Shown: positions 8,480 to 17,789 of the stretch, one piece after another
How positions within the stretch are numbered: the stretch's first letter is position 1
Layout: every line of letters begins with the position of its first letter
Origin: Corallococcus terminator
GTDB taxonomy: Bacteria > Myxococcota > Myxococcia > Myxococcales > Myxococcaceae
Assembly (NCBI RefSeq): GCF_003611635.1
Contig: NZ_RAVZ01000052.1
Span: forward strand, 1-37,445
Direction of reading: 5' to 3'
Length of the DNA stretch: 37,445 nucleotides
Notes under the pieces: model-generated
Seen by the model: only the letters and a program-made list of their open reading frames with translations
What the model was told of the DNA's origin: nothing
The model's database searches: none
Translations under genes and position numbers: made by a program

Positions 8480-10067
8480 GCGCTTCGCTCGCGGTGTTGA
8501 AGGCCAGGCGACCTGTCTGCCGGGAAGGCTCCGGCATGAGCGGTGACAGGTATTGCTCCACCGCGGCGCGTGCGCCCGGACGGGAGACGTGGCCCACGTA
8601 ACCGTCCGGGCGCACCAGCACGAGCGCGCCCGAGCCCACGTCGTAGGCCCGGTGCGCGTGTCCGCTGGCGTCCAGCAGGGCGTCGGCGTCGCTGGAGGTT
8701 CCCTTCGCGCGGACGTGGAAGGCGCGCACGGTGTCTCCGAAGCGCGAGCGGGCCCATGCGGGCGTGTCCGCGTGCTCCGGCCCGAAGGCGAGCAGCGTCC
8801 AGTGGGGCCCGCGAAAGGCGTCGAACAGGTGAAAGGGATTGCCTGTTGCATCCACGCACGGCGCATCCGGGGCCCGGTCCCCCGAGCGCAGGCGGGACGT
8901 GTCGCCGTCCGTCTGGGGCGCGAGCGGACCGCCGCGATAATGCAATCCCAGTTGCCGGGTCTCCGCGCCCCGCTGCTGTGAGCGCAGGCTGTTCTGGCGC
9001 AGGCCCTGGTAGAGCTTCGAGGACAGGCCGAGCACGTGCGCTGCGATGGGCAGCCGTTCCGCCTCGTAGGTGTCGAGCAGCGCCGGGGACGCACCGGCGA
9101 GGACGTGTCCCAGCTTCCAGCCCAGGTTGTAGGCGTCCTGCACCCCGGTGTTGAGGCCCTGGCCTCCGGCGGGAGGGTGCACGTGCGCGGCGTCGCCCGC
9201 GAGCAGGACGCGGCCCACGCGGTAGCGGTCCACCATGCGCACGTTGGGGCGGTACACGGACAGCCAGCTCGCGTCGTGCAGGCGGAGTCCTTCGCCGGGG
9301 CGGGCCGCTTCCTGGAGGCGCTGGTTCAGCGCGGCTTCGGTCAGGTCCGGCACGGTGCCGCCGGGCTTCACTTGAAGGGTGAGCTGGAAGCGGTCCGTAC
9401 CGGGTAGGGGACACAGCGCCACCATGCCGCCCTTCGCGAAGGGCCACACGTGCCAGTGGTCGCGGCCCAGCCCGTCCACACGCACGTCGCCCACGACCAT
9501 GCGCTCGGCTTCGTGTGTCTCCCCATGGAAGCCCACGCCCAGGGTCTTGCGCACGCGGCTGTGGCCTCCATCCGCGCCCACCAGGTACTCCGCGCGCACG
9601 ACCTCCGAAGCGCCATCGTGGGTGAGGGTTGCACTGACGCCGGTGTCGTCCTGGGTGAAGTCTGTGAGCGCTGTTCCGAACTCCACCGCGTGGCCGAGCA
9701 CGCCCAGCCGCTCGCGCAGGATGCCCTCGGTGCGGGCCTGCGGCACGAGCCACGGGTCGGGATGGGGCACGTCAGGCGTCACCGGATGACGGGGGATCAT
9801 CGTCCAGCGGCCCACGACGAGGCGCCGCCAGTGGATGCGCAGGCGGGGATAGGCATTGCCGGCCGCGAGCACGGCCTTCAGCACGCCCAGGTCGTCCAGC
9901 ACCTCCAGCGTGCGCGGCTGGAGCCCCTTGCCGCGTGAGCCCACGAAGGGTCCGGGGGCGGCGTCGATGATGCGGAGGGGCACCCCGCGACGGGCGAGGT
10001 CACAGGCGAGCGTGAGGCCCGTGGGACCGGCGCCGACAATCAGCACCTGGGGTTTCGGGTGAGGCAT
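8460..10067 (-). CDS. FAD-dependent aromatic-type monooxygenase
   Basis: This is a class A flavoprotein hydroxylase of 535 residues. It shows the Rossmann motif GAGPTG (12-17), the DG motif ADGGHS (165-170) that supports FAD and NAD(P)H binding, and the GD motif LAGDAAHVHPPAGGQGLNTG (289-308) contacting the FAD ribityl chain. A thioredoxin-like C-terminal domain follows, as in phenol-, MhpA- and rifampicin-type hydroxylases. The substrate cannot be told. AGGAG at 10074-10078 abuts an ATG at 10073 but lies six bases before the ATG at 10067, so the latter is the likely start. It is divergent from a TetR-type regulator that probably controls it. Confidence 0.93.
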   Translation of the reverse strand: MPHPKPQVLIVGAGPTGLTLACDLARRGVPLRIIDAAPGPFVGSRGKGLQPRTLEVLDDLGVLKAVLAAGNAYPRLRIHWRRLVVGRWTMIPRHPVTPDVPHPDPWLVPQARTEGILRERLGVLGHAVEFGTALTDFTQDDTGVSATLTHDGASEVVRAEYLVGADGGHSRVRKTLGVGFHGETHEAERMVVGDVRVDGLGRDHWHVWPFAKGGMVALCPLPGTDRFQLTLQVKPGGTVPDLTEAALNQRLQEAARPGEGLRLHDASWLSVYRPNVRMVDRYRVGRVLLAGDAAHVHPPAGGQGLNTGVQDAYNLGWKLGHVLAGASPALLDTYEAERLPIAAHVLGLSSKLYQGLRQNSLRSQQRGAETRQLGLHYRGGPLAPQTDGDTSRLRSGDRAPDAPCVDATGNPFHLFDAFRGPHWTLLAFGPEHADTPAWARSRFGDTVRAFHVRAKGTSSDADALLDASGHAHRAYDVGSGALVLVRPDGYVGHVSRPGARAAVEQYLSPLMPEPSRQTGRLAFNTASEALTPPGR

Positions 10068-10119
10068 GGCCATCTCCTGTCGCGAGGAGCCCTGGCGCCC
10101 CGGACGCGATGGAGATGAG

Positions 10120-10141
10120 AATGTAAGGAAGAGCTTATGTT
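10120..10141. promoter_or_regulatory. candidate TetR-type operator between divergent genes
   Basis: AATGTAAG and CTTATGTT form an imperfect inverted repeat (six of eight positions, perfect TAAG/CTTA core) around a six-base spacer. It is the most AT-rich part of the 106-base spacer between the monooxygenase and the TetR-type gene. TetR repressors usually bind palindromes in such a place. Sequence symmetry is the only evidence. Confidence 0.4.
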
Positions 10142-10173
10142 GTCAGCTTGCGTTCCCGCCCCAGGAGTCCGGC

Positions 10174-10770
10174 ATGCCGCGCGCGAAGCTTTCCCCTCGG
10201 AAGACGCCCCTGCAGGAACGCTCGCGCGCGACGGTGGACGCGCTGGTGCAGGCGACTGCTGACATTCTGGTGCGCGACGGGTACGCGAAGCTGACGACCA
10301 ACCGCATCGCGGAGCGAGCGGGCGTCAACGTGGCCTCGCTGTACCAGTTCTTTCCCGGCAAGGAGGCGCTGGTGGCGGAGGTGTCGCGCCGACACGTGAA
10401 GGAGCAGCGCAAGGCGGTGCGTGAGGTGCTGGCGACGCGGAAGTTCCAGAGCCTGGAGGACCTCATTCGCACGCTGGTGTCCATGGGCTTCGCGGCCCAC
10501 GCGGTGAACCCGAAGCTGCACCATGCGCTGACGGAGGAGCTGCCCGCGCGCCGAGCCCGGACCGCAGGGCCGGAGGACGCGCCAATGATGGAGGCGTTCC
10601 GCGAGTACGCGACCGATGTTCCGGATCCGGAACTCGCCCACTGGCTCATCGACACGGTGTCCCACGCGGTCATCCACCGCGCGGTGGTGGAGCGCCCCGA
10701 GGCCTTGTCCCAGGGGCTGCTCCAGGAGGAGCTGGTGACGCTCCTCCTGCGCTACGTGAAGCGGAAGTGA
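10174..10770 (+). CDS. TetR/AcrR-family transcriptional regulator
   Basis: This 198-residue regulator has a basic N-terminal arm (PRAKLSPRKTPLQERSRATV), a helix-turn-helix at about 40-60 (LTTNRIAERAGVNVASLYQF) and a helical ligand/dimer domain typical of the C-terminal part of AcrR-type proteins. TetR proteins usually repress a divergent neighbour and let go on binding a small molecule, which fits the flavin monooxygenase on the other side. AGGAG at 10163-10167 is six bases before ATG 10174, so the longer frame starting at 10066 is not used. The inducer is unknown. Confidence 0.93.
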   Translation: MPRAKLSPRKTPLQERSRATVDALVQATADILVRDGYAKLTTNRIAERAGVNVASLYQFFPGKEALVAEVSRRHVKEQRKAVREVLATRKFQSLEDLIRTLVSMGFAAHAVNPKLHHALTEELPARRARTAGPEDAPMMEAFREYATDVPDPELAHWLIDTVSHAVIHRAVVERPEALSQGLLQEELVTLLLRYVKRK

Positions 10771-10780
10771 CGCGCGAAGC

Positions 10781-11659
10781 TCAGCGGCCCGACGCCTGTG
10801 CGTCCACCGCGGCCAGCTCTTCCTTGCCGAGCTTCAGCTCCGCGCCCTGGACGTTCTCCTCCAGGTGCTTCACGGAGGACGTGCCCGGGATGGGCAGCAT
10901 CACGGGCGAGCGCTCCAGCAGCCACGCGAGCGCAATCTGCGAAGGCGTCGCGTTGTGCTTCTTCGCCACCGCGTCGAGCGTCCCGCCCGGCTTCGCCAGC
11001 CCACCCGTCGCCAGGGGGAACCAGGGGATGAAGCCCAGCTTCTCCTTCTCGCAGTAGTCCAGCACCTTCTCGTGCACGCGGTCGGTCAGGTTGTAGCGGT
11101 TCTGCACCGACACGATGTCCACCACCTTGCGCGCCCGCTGGATCTCCTCCACCGACACTTCCGACAGGCCGATGTGGCGGATCTTCCCTTCCTTCTGGAG
11201 CGCCTTCAGCTCGCCCAGCGACTCCTCCACCGGCACCTTCGGGTCGATGCGGTGCAACTGGTACAGGTCGATGCGCTCCAGCTTCAGCCGGCGCAGCGAC
11301 AGCTCCAGCTCCTGGCGCAGGTACTTGGGCGCGCCCACCGGGTGCCACTCATTGGGGCCCGTGCGCACCAGGCCCGCCTTGGTCGCCACCACCACGCCCT
11401 TCGCGTACGGGTGCAGGGCCTCCGCGATGATCTCCTCGCTGACGTAGGGCCCGTAGGAGTCCGCCGTGTCGATGAAGTCCACGCCCAGTTCCAGCGCGCG
11501 CCGCAGCACGCGCACCGCCTCCGCCCGATCCTTGGGCGGGCCCCAGATGCCGGGGCCGGTGAGCTGCATGGCGCCGTAGCCCAGACGGTGGATGGGCAGG
11601 TCTCCGCCCAGCTTGAAGGTGCCGCTCTTTTCCACGGGACGCGTTGAAGTGCCGCTCAT
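10781..11659 (-). CDS. aldo/keto reductase
   Basis: This 292-residue NADPH-dependent oxidoreductase has a TIM-barrel fold and the full catalytic tetrad: D64 and Y69 in DTADSYG, K94 in VATKAGL, and H136 in LYQLHR. The C-terminal IPGTSS and the HLEENV region contact the cofactor in this family. It is of the YajO/YdhF-like general group and acts on aldehydes or ketones not identifiable from sequence. GGAGGA precedes the ATG at 11659 by a normal distance. It is 51 bases downstream of an SDR gene on the same strand, so the two are probably one transcript. Confidence 0.95.
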   Translation of the reverse strand: MSGTSTRPVEKSGTFKLGGDLPIHRLGYGAMQLTGPGIWGPPKDRAEAVRVLRRALELGVDFIDTADSYGPYVSEEIIAEALHPYAKGVVVATKAGLVRTGPNEWHPVGAPKYLRQELELSLRRLKLERIDLYQLHRIDPKVPVEESLGELKALQKEGKIRHIGLSEVSVEEIQRARKVVDIVSVQNRYNLTDRVHEKVLDYCEKEKLGFIPWFPLATGGLAKPGGTLDAVAKKHNATPSQIALAWLLERSPVMLPIPGTSSVKHLEENVQGAELKLGKEELAAVDAQASGR

Positions 11660-11710
11660 GGTGCTTCCTCCTGCAAGGGGATGCTGTTCTTGAATTGAAA
11701 TGGGGATGCT

Positions 11711-12499
11711 TCAGGACGGCGTGCCCGTCCGGTAGCGCCGGGCGAGGGTGTTCTTGTTGCCCCGGAACATTCCGGCCTCGGCCTGCGCCAGGGCCGCGAG
11801 CGCCTCCTCGGCCTCCAGCCCAGGCACGCAGACCGTCTCGTTGCGCTCCAATGCCAGCAGCGAAGCGGTGACCACGTCCTCCGGGGGCATCGCGCCGACA
11901 TAGCCGCCGTTGAACTCGGTGGCGGTCATTCCCGGACAGACGACCTGGGCCCGCACTGGCGTGTCGCGCAGTTCGCCCGCGAGCGTGCGGGTGAAGTGCA
12001 CGAGAAAGGCCTTCGCGCCCGCGTACGTGGCCCGGTGGGGCAGGGGCACCGGGGGCAGGGCGCCGGAGAACGCGAGCAGGGAGGCGACGTTGATGACCGC
12101 GCCCCTCCCGCGAGACAGCATGCCCGGCAGCGCCGCCCGGGTGGCCAGCATGGGCGCCAGGATGTGCAGGTGCGTGAGGCCTTCCAGCACCGCGGGGTCC
12201 ATTTGCGCGAAGGGGCCGTAGCCGCCCACGCCCGCGTTGTTGATGACCAGGGTGATGTCTTCGCCGGCCGCGCGCTCGGCCACCCGGTGGATGTCCACAT
12301 CCGTTGTGAGGTCCGCTCGCATGACCTCCGCTCGGATGCCGTGCGCCGCCGTCAGTTTCTCCGCGAGCGTGTGAAGCCTCTCCTCCCGACGGGCGATGAG
12401 GACCAGGTCATGCCCGAGCGCCGCCAGCCGCCGTGCGTACACCTCTCCAATTCCCGCGGACGTGCCCGTCACCAACGCGGTCCCTCGACTGCCTGCCAT
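11711..12499 (-). CDS. short-chain dehydrogenase/reductase (SDR)
   Basis: This 262-residue classical SDR shows the cofactor motif TGTSAGIG (11-18), NNAG (87-90), the catalytic Ser at 140, and YAGAK (Y159, K163). The arginines in LIARREER suggest NADP(H) preference. The substrate is unknown. The start ATG at 12499 has GGGAG just upstream; a longer frame from 12595 would add 32 residues that do not resemble the family. It is the first gene of a two-gene unit with the aldo/keto reductase. The 277-base spacer behind it (12500-12776) holds its promoter region and two hairpins. Confidence 0.93.
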   Translation of the reverse strand: MAGSRGTALVTGTSAGIGEVYARRLAALGHDLVLIARREERLHTLAEKLTAAHGIRAEVMRADLTTDVDIHRVAERAAGEDITLVINNAGVGGYGPFAQMDPAVLEGLTHLHILAPMLATRAALPGMLSRGRGAVINVASLLAFSGALPPVPLPHRATYAGAKAFLVHFTRTLAGELRDTPVRAQVVCPGMTATEFNGGYVGAMPPEDVVTASLLALERNETVCVPGLEAEEALAALAQAEAGMFRGNKNTLARRYRTGTPS

Positions 12500-12725
12500 G
12501 CCTGCTCCCTGGGAAGATGGGGGCGGGGCCGGGCCCCACCGAGATGAATGCTGGAGACGGCGACCGCCCCCGCGAAGCGCACGGGACCCGGCCATCGGCA
12601 GGGCCGCACCCTTGCCCGCTGGGTAACGGAGGCAGGGCGTACGCGCAACCCACTCGTACCTCCGCCGTGCTCATGAGTCGTCTTCACCACGCAGGGGAAC
12701 CGATGGCGAACGGGGGAACGCACAT

Positions 12726-12748
12726 CGGCATGCCATCCCTGCATGCCG
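12726..12748 (-). terminator. hairpin downstream of the ABC exporter genes
   Basis: CGGCATGC (12726-12733) pairs perfectly with GCATGCCG (12741-12748) around a seven-base loop. A weaker AGGCC/GGCCT pair lies at 12751-12769. Both follow the stop of the ABC gene at 12777 on the minus strand. There is no T-run, so it may act as an RNA-stabilising end or a Rho-assisted terminator. Confidence 0.45.
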
Positions 12749-12776
12749 TGAGGCCGCGGGATGAGGCCTGCGCGCT

Positions 12777-14588
12777 TCAGCCCAGCGCCTGGGTCTTCCC
12801 GGGCGTGTCGCGGAACTGCTGGTGGTAGAGGTCCGCGTACAGGCCCCCCTTCGCGAGCAGCTCGTCGTGGGTGCCTCGCTCGACGACGGCCCCCTGATCC
12901 ATCACGAGGATGAGGTCCGCGTTCCGGATGGTGTTGAGCCGGTGCGCGATGACGATGCTCGTCCTGTCCGCCAGCAGCCGCCCCAGCGCGAGCTGGATGA
13001 GCGCCTCGGTGCGTGTGTCGATGTTCGCCGTCGCCTCGTCGAGGATGAGCACCCGGGGATCCGCGATGACCGCTCGCGCGAATGCGAGCAGTTGCCGCTG
13101 TCCCTGGCTGAGCGTCGCGCCGCCTTCCCCAATCACGCTGTCGTAGCCCTGCGGCAGCCGGGTGATGAAGTCGTGCGCATGCACCGCCTTCGCCGCAGCC
13201 TCCACGTCCTCGCGGGTGGCGCCCGGCTTCCCGTAGGCGATGTTGTCCGCCACCTTGCCGCTGAAGAGGAACGGCTCCTGGAGCACCATCGCCATCCGCT
13301 GGCGGAGGCTTGAGCGCGTCACCTGCCGCACGTCCTCCCCGTCGATGCGCACCGACCCCGCCGTCACGTCGTAGAAGCGCGGCACCAGGCTGGCCACCGT
13401 CGTCTTGCCCGCGCCCGTGCGTCCCACCAGGGCCAGCGTCTGGCCGGGCTCCAGGTGGAAGGACACGTCGCGCAGCACCGGCCGCTCCGGGTCGTAGCCG
13501 AAGGACACCCGGTCGAACACCACCTGGCCCTTCAGCGACCCCAGCGCCACCGCCGTCGGTGCGTCCGGCGGCTCCGGCGTTTCATCGAGGATGCCGAAGA
13601 TGCGCTCCGCTCCCGCCAGCGCGGACTGCATCAGCGTGGCCACCGACGCGGCCAACTGCACCGGCCGGAAGAACTGCTGCACGTAGATGAGGAACGCGGC
13701 CACGCCGCCCACGGTGAGCCGTCCATCCAGCACCAGCACGCCGCCGTAGCCGATGACCAGCGCGGTGGACAGCGTGGACAGCAAATCAATGGCCGGCGAG
13801 AACGCGGACGTGATGCCCACCGCCGCCACGTTCGCGTCGCGGTTGGCCGCGTTGCGGTCGCGGAAGCGCTCGATGTTCTTCTCCGTGCGGTTGAACGCCT
13901 GCGCCTGCCGCACGCCCCCAATCTCCTCCTGGAGGTTGGCCGTCACATCGCCCACCGTCTGGCGCGTCTTGCGGTAGGCACTGCGCGCCCGCGACGCGAA
14001 GAACCACGTGGTGAGCACGATGACGGGGATGAGGGAGAAGCACGCCAGCGCCAGCCGGACGTTGAGCGCCAGCATCGCGATGAGCACGCCCACCAGCCCC
14101 AGCACCGACCCCAACAACTGCGTCAGCCCCTGCGCGAAGAGCTGGTTGAGCGTGTCCACGTCGCTCAAGAGCCGGCTCATCAGGTCGCCCAGCGGTCGTC
14201 GGTCGAACCACGCGAGCGGAAGCTGCTGGAGCCGCTCGAAGAGGCGCCGCCTCAGCTCCGCCAGCACCTTCTGCCCGGTGTGGCCCACCCGCCACGTCTG
14301 CGCCCGCTGAGCCAGCGCGCCCACTGCGTAGACGACGAACAGCATCGACAGCGTCTGGAGCAGCCCGCGGCCGTCCCCCGAGCCGATGTCGTGGTCGATG
14401 GCCTGGCTCACCAGGTACGGCCCCGCCGCCTGACACAGGGCGCCCACCAGGATGAAGACGAGCGCCACGCCCATCAGGCGCCCATGCGGCCGCAGCTCGC
14501 CCACCAGCCGACGCAACACCTTCCCGCGCCGCTGGGCCCGGTCGGACTCCAGCTCCGCGAGCGATTCGATGCCACCCGGCCGCCTCAT
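12777..14588 (-). CDS. ABC exporter half-transporter with canonical ATPase site (BmrD/YheH-like)
   Basis: This 603-residue protein has six predicted membrane helices (about 36-320) fused to a nucleotide-binding domain: Walker A GRTGAGKTT (389-397), signature LSQGQRQ (493-499), and Walker B VLILDE with catalytic E518 followed by ATANIDTRTE. The signature departs from LSGGQ, as in the BmrD/YheH-type half of heterodimeric exporters. Its ATG overlaps the stop of the partner gene by four bases (ATGA). With the partner it should form an inner-membrane drug or lipid exporter. The substrate is not predictable. Confidence 0.93.
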   Translation of the reverse strand: MRRPGGIESLAELESDRAQRRGKVLRRLVGELRPHGRLMGVALVFILVGALCQAAGPYLVSQAIDHDIGSGDGRGLLQTLSMLFVVYAVGALAQRAQTWRVGHTGQKVLAELRRRLFERLQQLPLAWFDRRPLGDLMSRLLSDVDTLNQLFAQGLTQLLGSVLGLVGVLIAMLALNVRLALACFSLIPVIVLTTWFFASRARSAYRKTRQTVGDVTANLQEEIGGVRQAQAFNRTEKNIERFRDRNAANRDANVAAVGITSAFSPAIDLLSTLSTALVIGYGGVLVLDGRLTVGGVAAFLIYVQQFFRPVQLAASVATLMQSALAGAERIFGILDETPEPPDAPTAVALGSLKGQVVFDRVSFGYDPERPVLRDVSFHLEPGQTLALVGRTGAGKTTVASLVPRFYDVTAGSVRIDGEDVRQVTRSSLRQRMAMVLQEPFLFSGKVADNIAYGKPGATREDVEAAAKAVHAHDFITRLPQGYDSVIGEGGATLSQGQRQLLAFARAVIADPRVLILDEATANIDTRTEALIQLALGRLLADRTSIVIAHRLNTIRNADLILVMDQGAVVERGTHDELLAKGGLYADLYHQQFRDTPGKTQALG

Positions 14589-16378
14589 GCCGCACCTTCC
14601 TGGCGCGCCGGCTGGAGCTGCGACCCGAGGATGTCGTTGTACAGCTCGCTGGACGCCCTCAACTCCTCATGCCGTCCCTTCGCGACGATGCGACCCTCGT
14701 CCAGCACCAGGATGACGTCCGCGTCCCGCACGGTGCTGATGCGCTGGGCGATGACCACCGCCGTCCTGCGCTTGTCCCGCATCAGCGTGTCCAGAGCCCC
14801 CTGGATGGCCTCCTCCGTCTGGGCATCCACCGCCGACGTGCTGTCGTCCAGGATGAGCAGGCGCGGGTCGGTGAGCAGTGCCCGCGCGATGGCCAGCCGC
14901 TGCCGCTGACCGCCGGAAAGCCCCACGCCCCGTTCGCCCACCACCGTGTCGTAGCCCTGCGGCAGTGCGCGGATGAACTCCGCCGCCTGCGCCGCTTCCG
15001 CCGCCGCCTCCACCTGCTCCCGGGTCGCGTCCAGGTGGCCGTAGGCGATGTTGTCGCGCACCGTGCCGGAGAACAGCAGCGCGTCCTGCAACACGACGCC
15101 TATCTGCGAGCGCAGGCTCGCGAGCGTCACGTCCCGCACGTCGTGCCCGTCCAGCAGCACCGCGCCCCCGGTGACGTCGTAGAAGCGGGGCAGCAGGTTG
15201 ATGAGCGTGCTCTTGCCGGAGCCCGTCGTTCCCAGCACCGCCACGAACTGTCCGGGCTCCAGCGTCACGCTCAGCCCGCGGAGGATCTCCCGCTCGCTGC
15301 CCGCATAGCGGAAGCGCACGTCGCGCAATTCGATGCGGCCCTGGAGCGGCGGCAGCGGCACCGCGCCTGGACGGTCCGTCACCTCCACCGCCGTGTCGAG
15401 CAGTTCGAAGACGCGCAGCGCGGAGGCGCTGGCCCGCGACAGGCTGGACGCGAGAAAGCCCAGCGTCATCAGGGGCATCAACAGGAAGGCCAGATAGCTG
15501 TTGAAGGCCACCAGCTCCCCCAGCGTGAGCCGCTGGTGGAAGATGCGCCAGCCGCCCACGCCCACCACCATCAGCGTCCCCAGGTTGGAGAAGAAGGTGA
15601 CGAAGGGGAAGTTATTGGCCAGCGCATCCACCAGCTTGAGGTTCTGGGCCTGGAGCTTCGCGTTCGTCTCCCCGTAGCGCGCCATCTCCCGCGCCTCGGC
15701 GGAGAAGGCCCGCACCACGCGCAGCCCGCGCAGGTCCTCCTGGAGCGTGGTGTTGAGCGTGCCCAGCAGCGCCTGGAGCTGGCCGAACAGGGGCCGCATC
15801 TTCGTCACGAACGAGCGCAGCACGAAGAGGATGGGCGCCACGGACCCGAGCGCCGCCAGCGCCAGCACCGGATCCAACCACAGGAGCAGTCCCGCGCAGC
15901 CCACGAGCATCGCCGCCGACGCCGCGAACTGCACCACGCCGCTGCCCACGAAGGTGCGCACCGCCTCCACGTCGCTGGTGAGCCGCGTGAGCAACTGCCC
16001 CGTCTGCGCCTGGTCGTAGTAGCTGAAGGACAGCCGCTGGATGCGCGCGAAGAGCGCGTCGCGCAGGTCGAACGCCACGCCCTGGGACGCGCGCTCGGCC
16101 AGATAGCCCTGGAGGAAGTTGAACAGGCCCCGCCCCAACGCGATGGCGACCAGTCCCCCCACCGCCAGCCACACCGGACGCCGCTCCCCGCGCGCGAGCC
16201 CCTGGTCGATGGCGATGCGGATCATCTGCGGGGCGCCCAGGTTCGCCACCGACACCAGCAGCAGCGACAGCAGGGCCCCCAGGGACTCCAGGCGGTAGCG
16301 GCGCAGGTAGCGCAGGGCCCGGAGGATGGCGGCGAAGCCCCCGGCGGGGCGGCCGGAGGCGGGTGCGGACGTGCTCAC
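14585..16378 (-). CDS. ABC exporter half-transporter with degenerate ATPase site (BmrC/YheI-like)
   Basis: This 597-residue protein has six predicted membrane helices (about 30-310) and an ATPase domain with Walker A GTTGSGKST (383-391), canonical signature LSGGQRQ (487-493) and Walker B LLILDD, where D512 replaces the catalytic Glu. Loss of this Glu in one half is the known hallmark of heterodimeric exporters such as BmrCD and TM287/288. The consensus ATP site is then formed by this signature and the partner Walker motifs. It is the first gene of the pair and is divergent from an aldo/keto reductase across 174 bases. Confidence 0.93.
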   Translation of the reverse strand: MSTSAPASGRPAGGFAAILRALRYLRRYRLESLGALLSLLLVSVANLGAPQMIRIAIDQGLARGERRPVWLAVGGLVAIALGRGLFNFLQGYLAERASQGVAFDLRDALFARIQRLSFSYYDQAQTGQLLTRLTSDVEAVRTFVGSGVVQFAASAAMLVGCAGLLLWLDPVLALAALGSVAPILFVLRSFVTKMRPLFGQLQALLGTLNTTLQEDLRGLRVVRAFSAEAREMARYGETNAKLQAQNLKLVDALANNFPFVTFFSNLGTLMVVGVGGWRIFHQRLTLGELVAFNSYLAFLLMPLMTLGFLASSLSRASASALRVFELLDTAVEVTDRPGAVPLPPLQGRIELRDVRFRYAGSEREILRGLSVTLEPGQFVAVLGTTGSGKSTLINLLPRFYDVTGGAVLLDGHDVRDVTLASLRSQIGVVLQDALLFSGTVRDNIAYGHLDATREQVEAAAEAAQAAEFIRALPQGYDTVVGERGVGLSGGQRQRLAIARALLTDPRLLILDDSTSAVDAQTEEAIQGALDTLMRDKRRTAVVIAQRISTVRDADVILVLDEGRIVAKGRHEELRASSELYNDILGSQLQPARQEGAA

Positions 16379-16552
16379 GTGGCGGATCCCTGCCCCTTCG
16401 CTTGGAGCGCGGAGGCGCGCGCATGATGGGCGCGCCCCCGGGTTGCTTCAAGCACGACGCGCGGGACTTGAAGGCACGCGAACAGGGTTGCGCGCCGCGC
16501 CACGTCCCGTTACGTGGGCCGCCGGATTCCAGTTCGTTGCGAGGTGAACGTC

Positions 16553-17587
<1,035 letters not shown>

Positions 17588-17595
17588 GCCGGTCC

Positions 17596-17630
17596 CCGTC
17601 ATGATGGGCATCCTGCGCCCATCGTGACGG
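17596..17630 (+). terminator. hairpin after the aldo/keto reductase
   Basis: A 14-base stem (left arm 17596-17609, right arm 17617-17630) with a single T/G wobble encloses a seven-base loop, nine bases after the stop at 17587. No T-run follows, so this is a terminator-like or mRNA 3-prime end hairpin, and intrinsic termination is not certain. Confidence 0.55.
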
Positions 17631-17789
17631 AAGGAGGCAGACGGGGCCGGGGCCGCCCGGCTCCGCCTGGAGGGCAGGTCCATCCTCCCCCGGGACTGAG
17701 CACCTCTCGTTCACGAGGTCACCGTCGGCGTGCCCGTAAGTCCCGGGCGGCCAGGCGGGGCTTCGCTTCGCGTGGAGGCGCGTCCGCTC

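Noticed and set aside
8460-16378. Possible natural-product cluster: monooxygenase, TetR, two reductases and ABC exporter
   Set aside because: No core biosynthetic enzyme (PKS, NRPS, terpene cyclase or RiPP precursor) is present, and the genes run in several separate units.
14669-16426. Plus-strand open frame of 585 codons opposite the ABC gene
   Set aside because: It is His/Gln/Arg-rich antisense with no motif; the ABC gene on the other strand has complete Walker and signature motifs.
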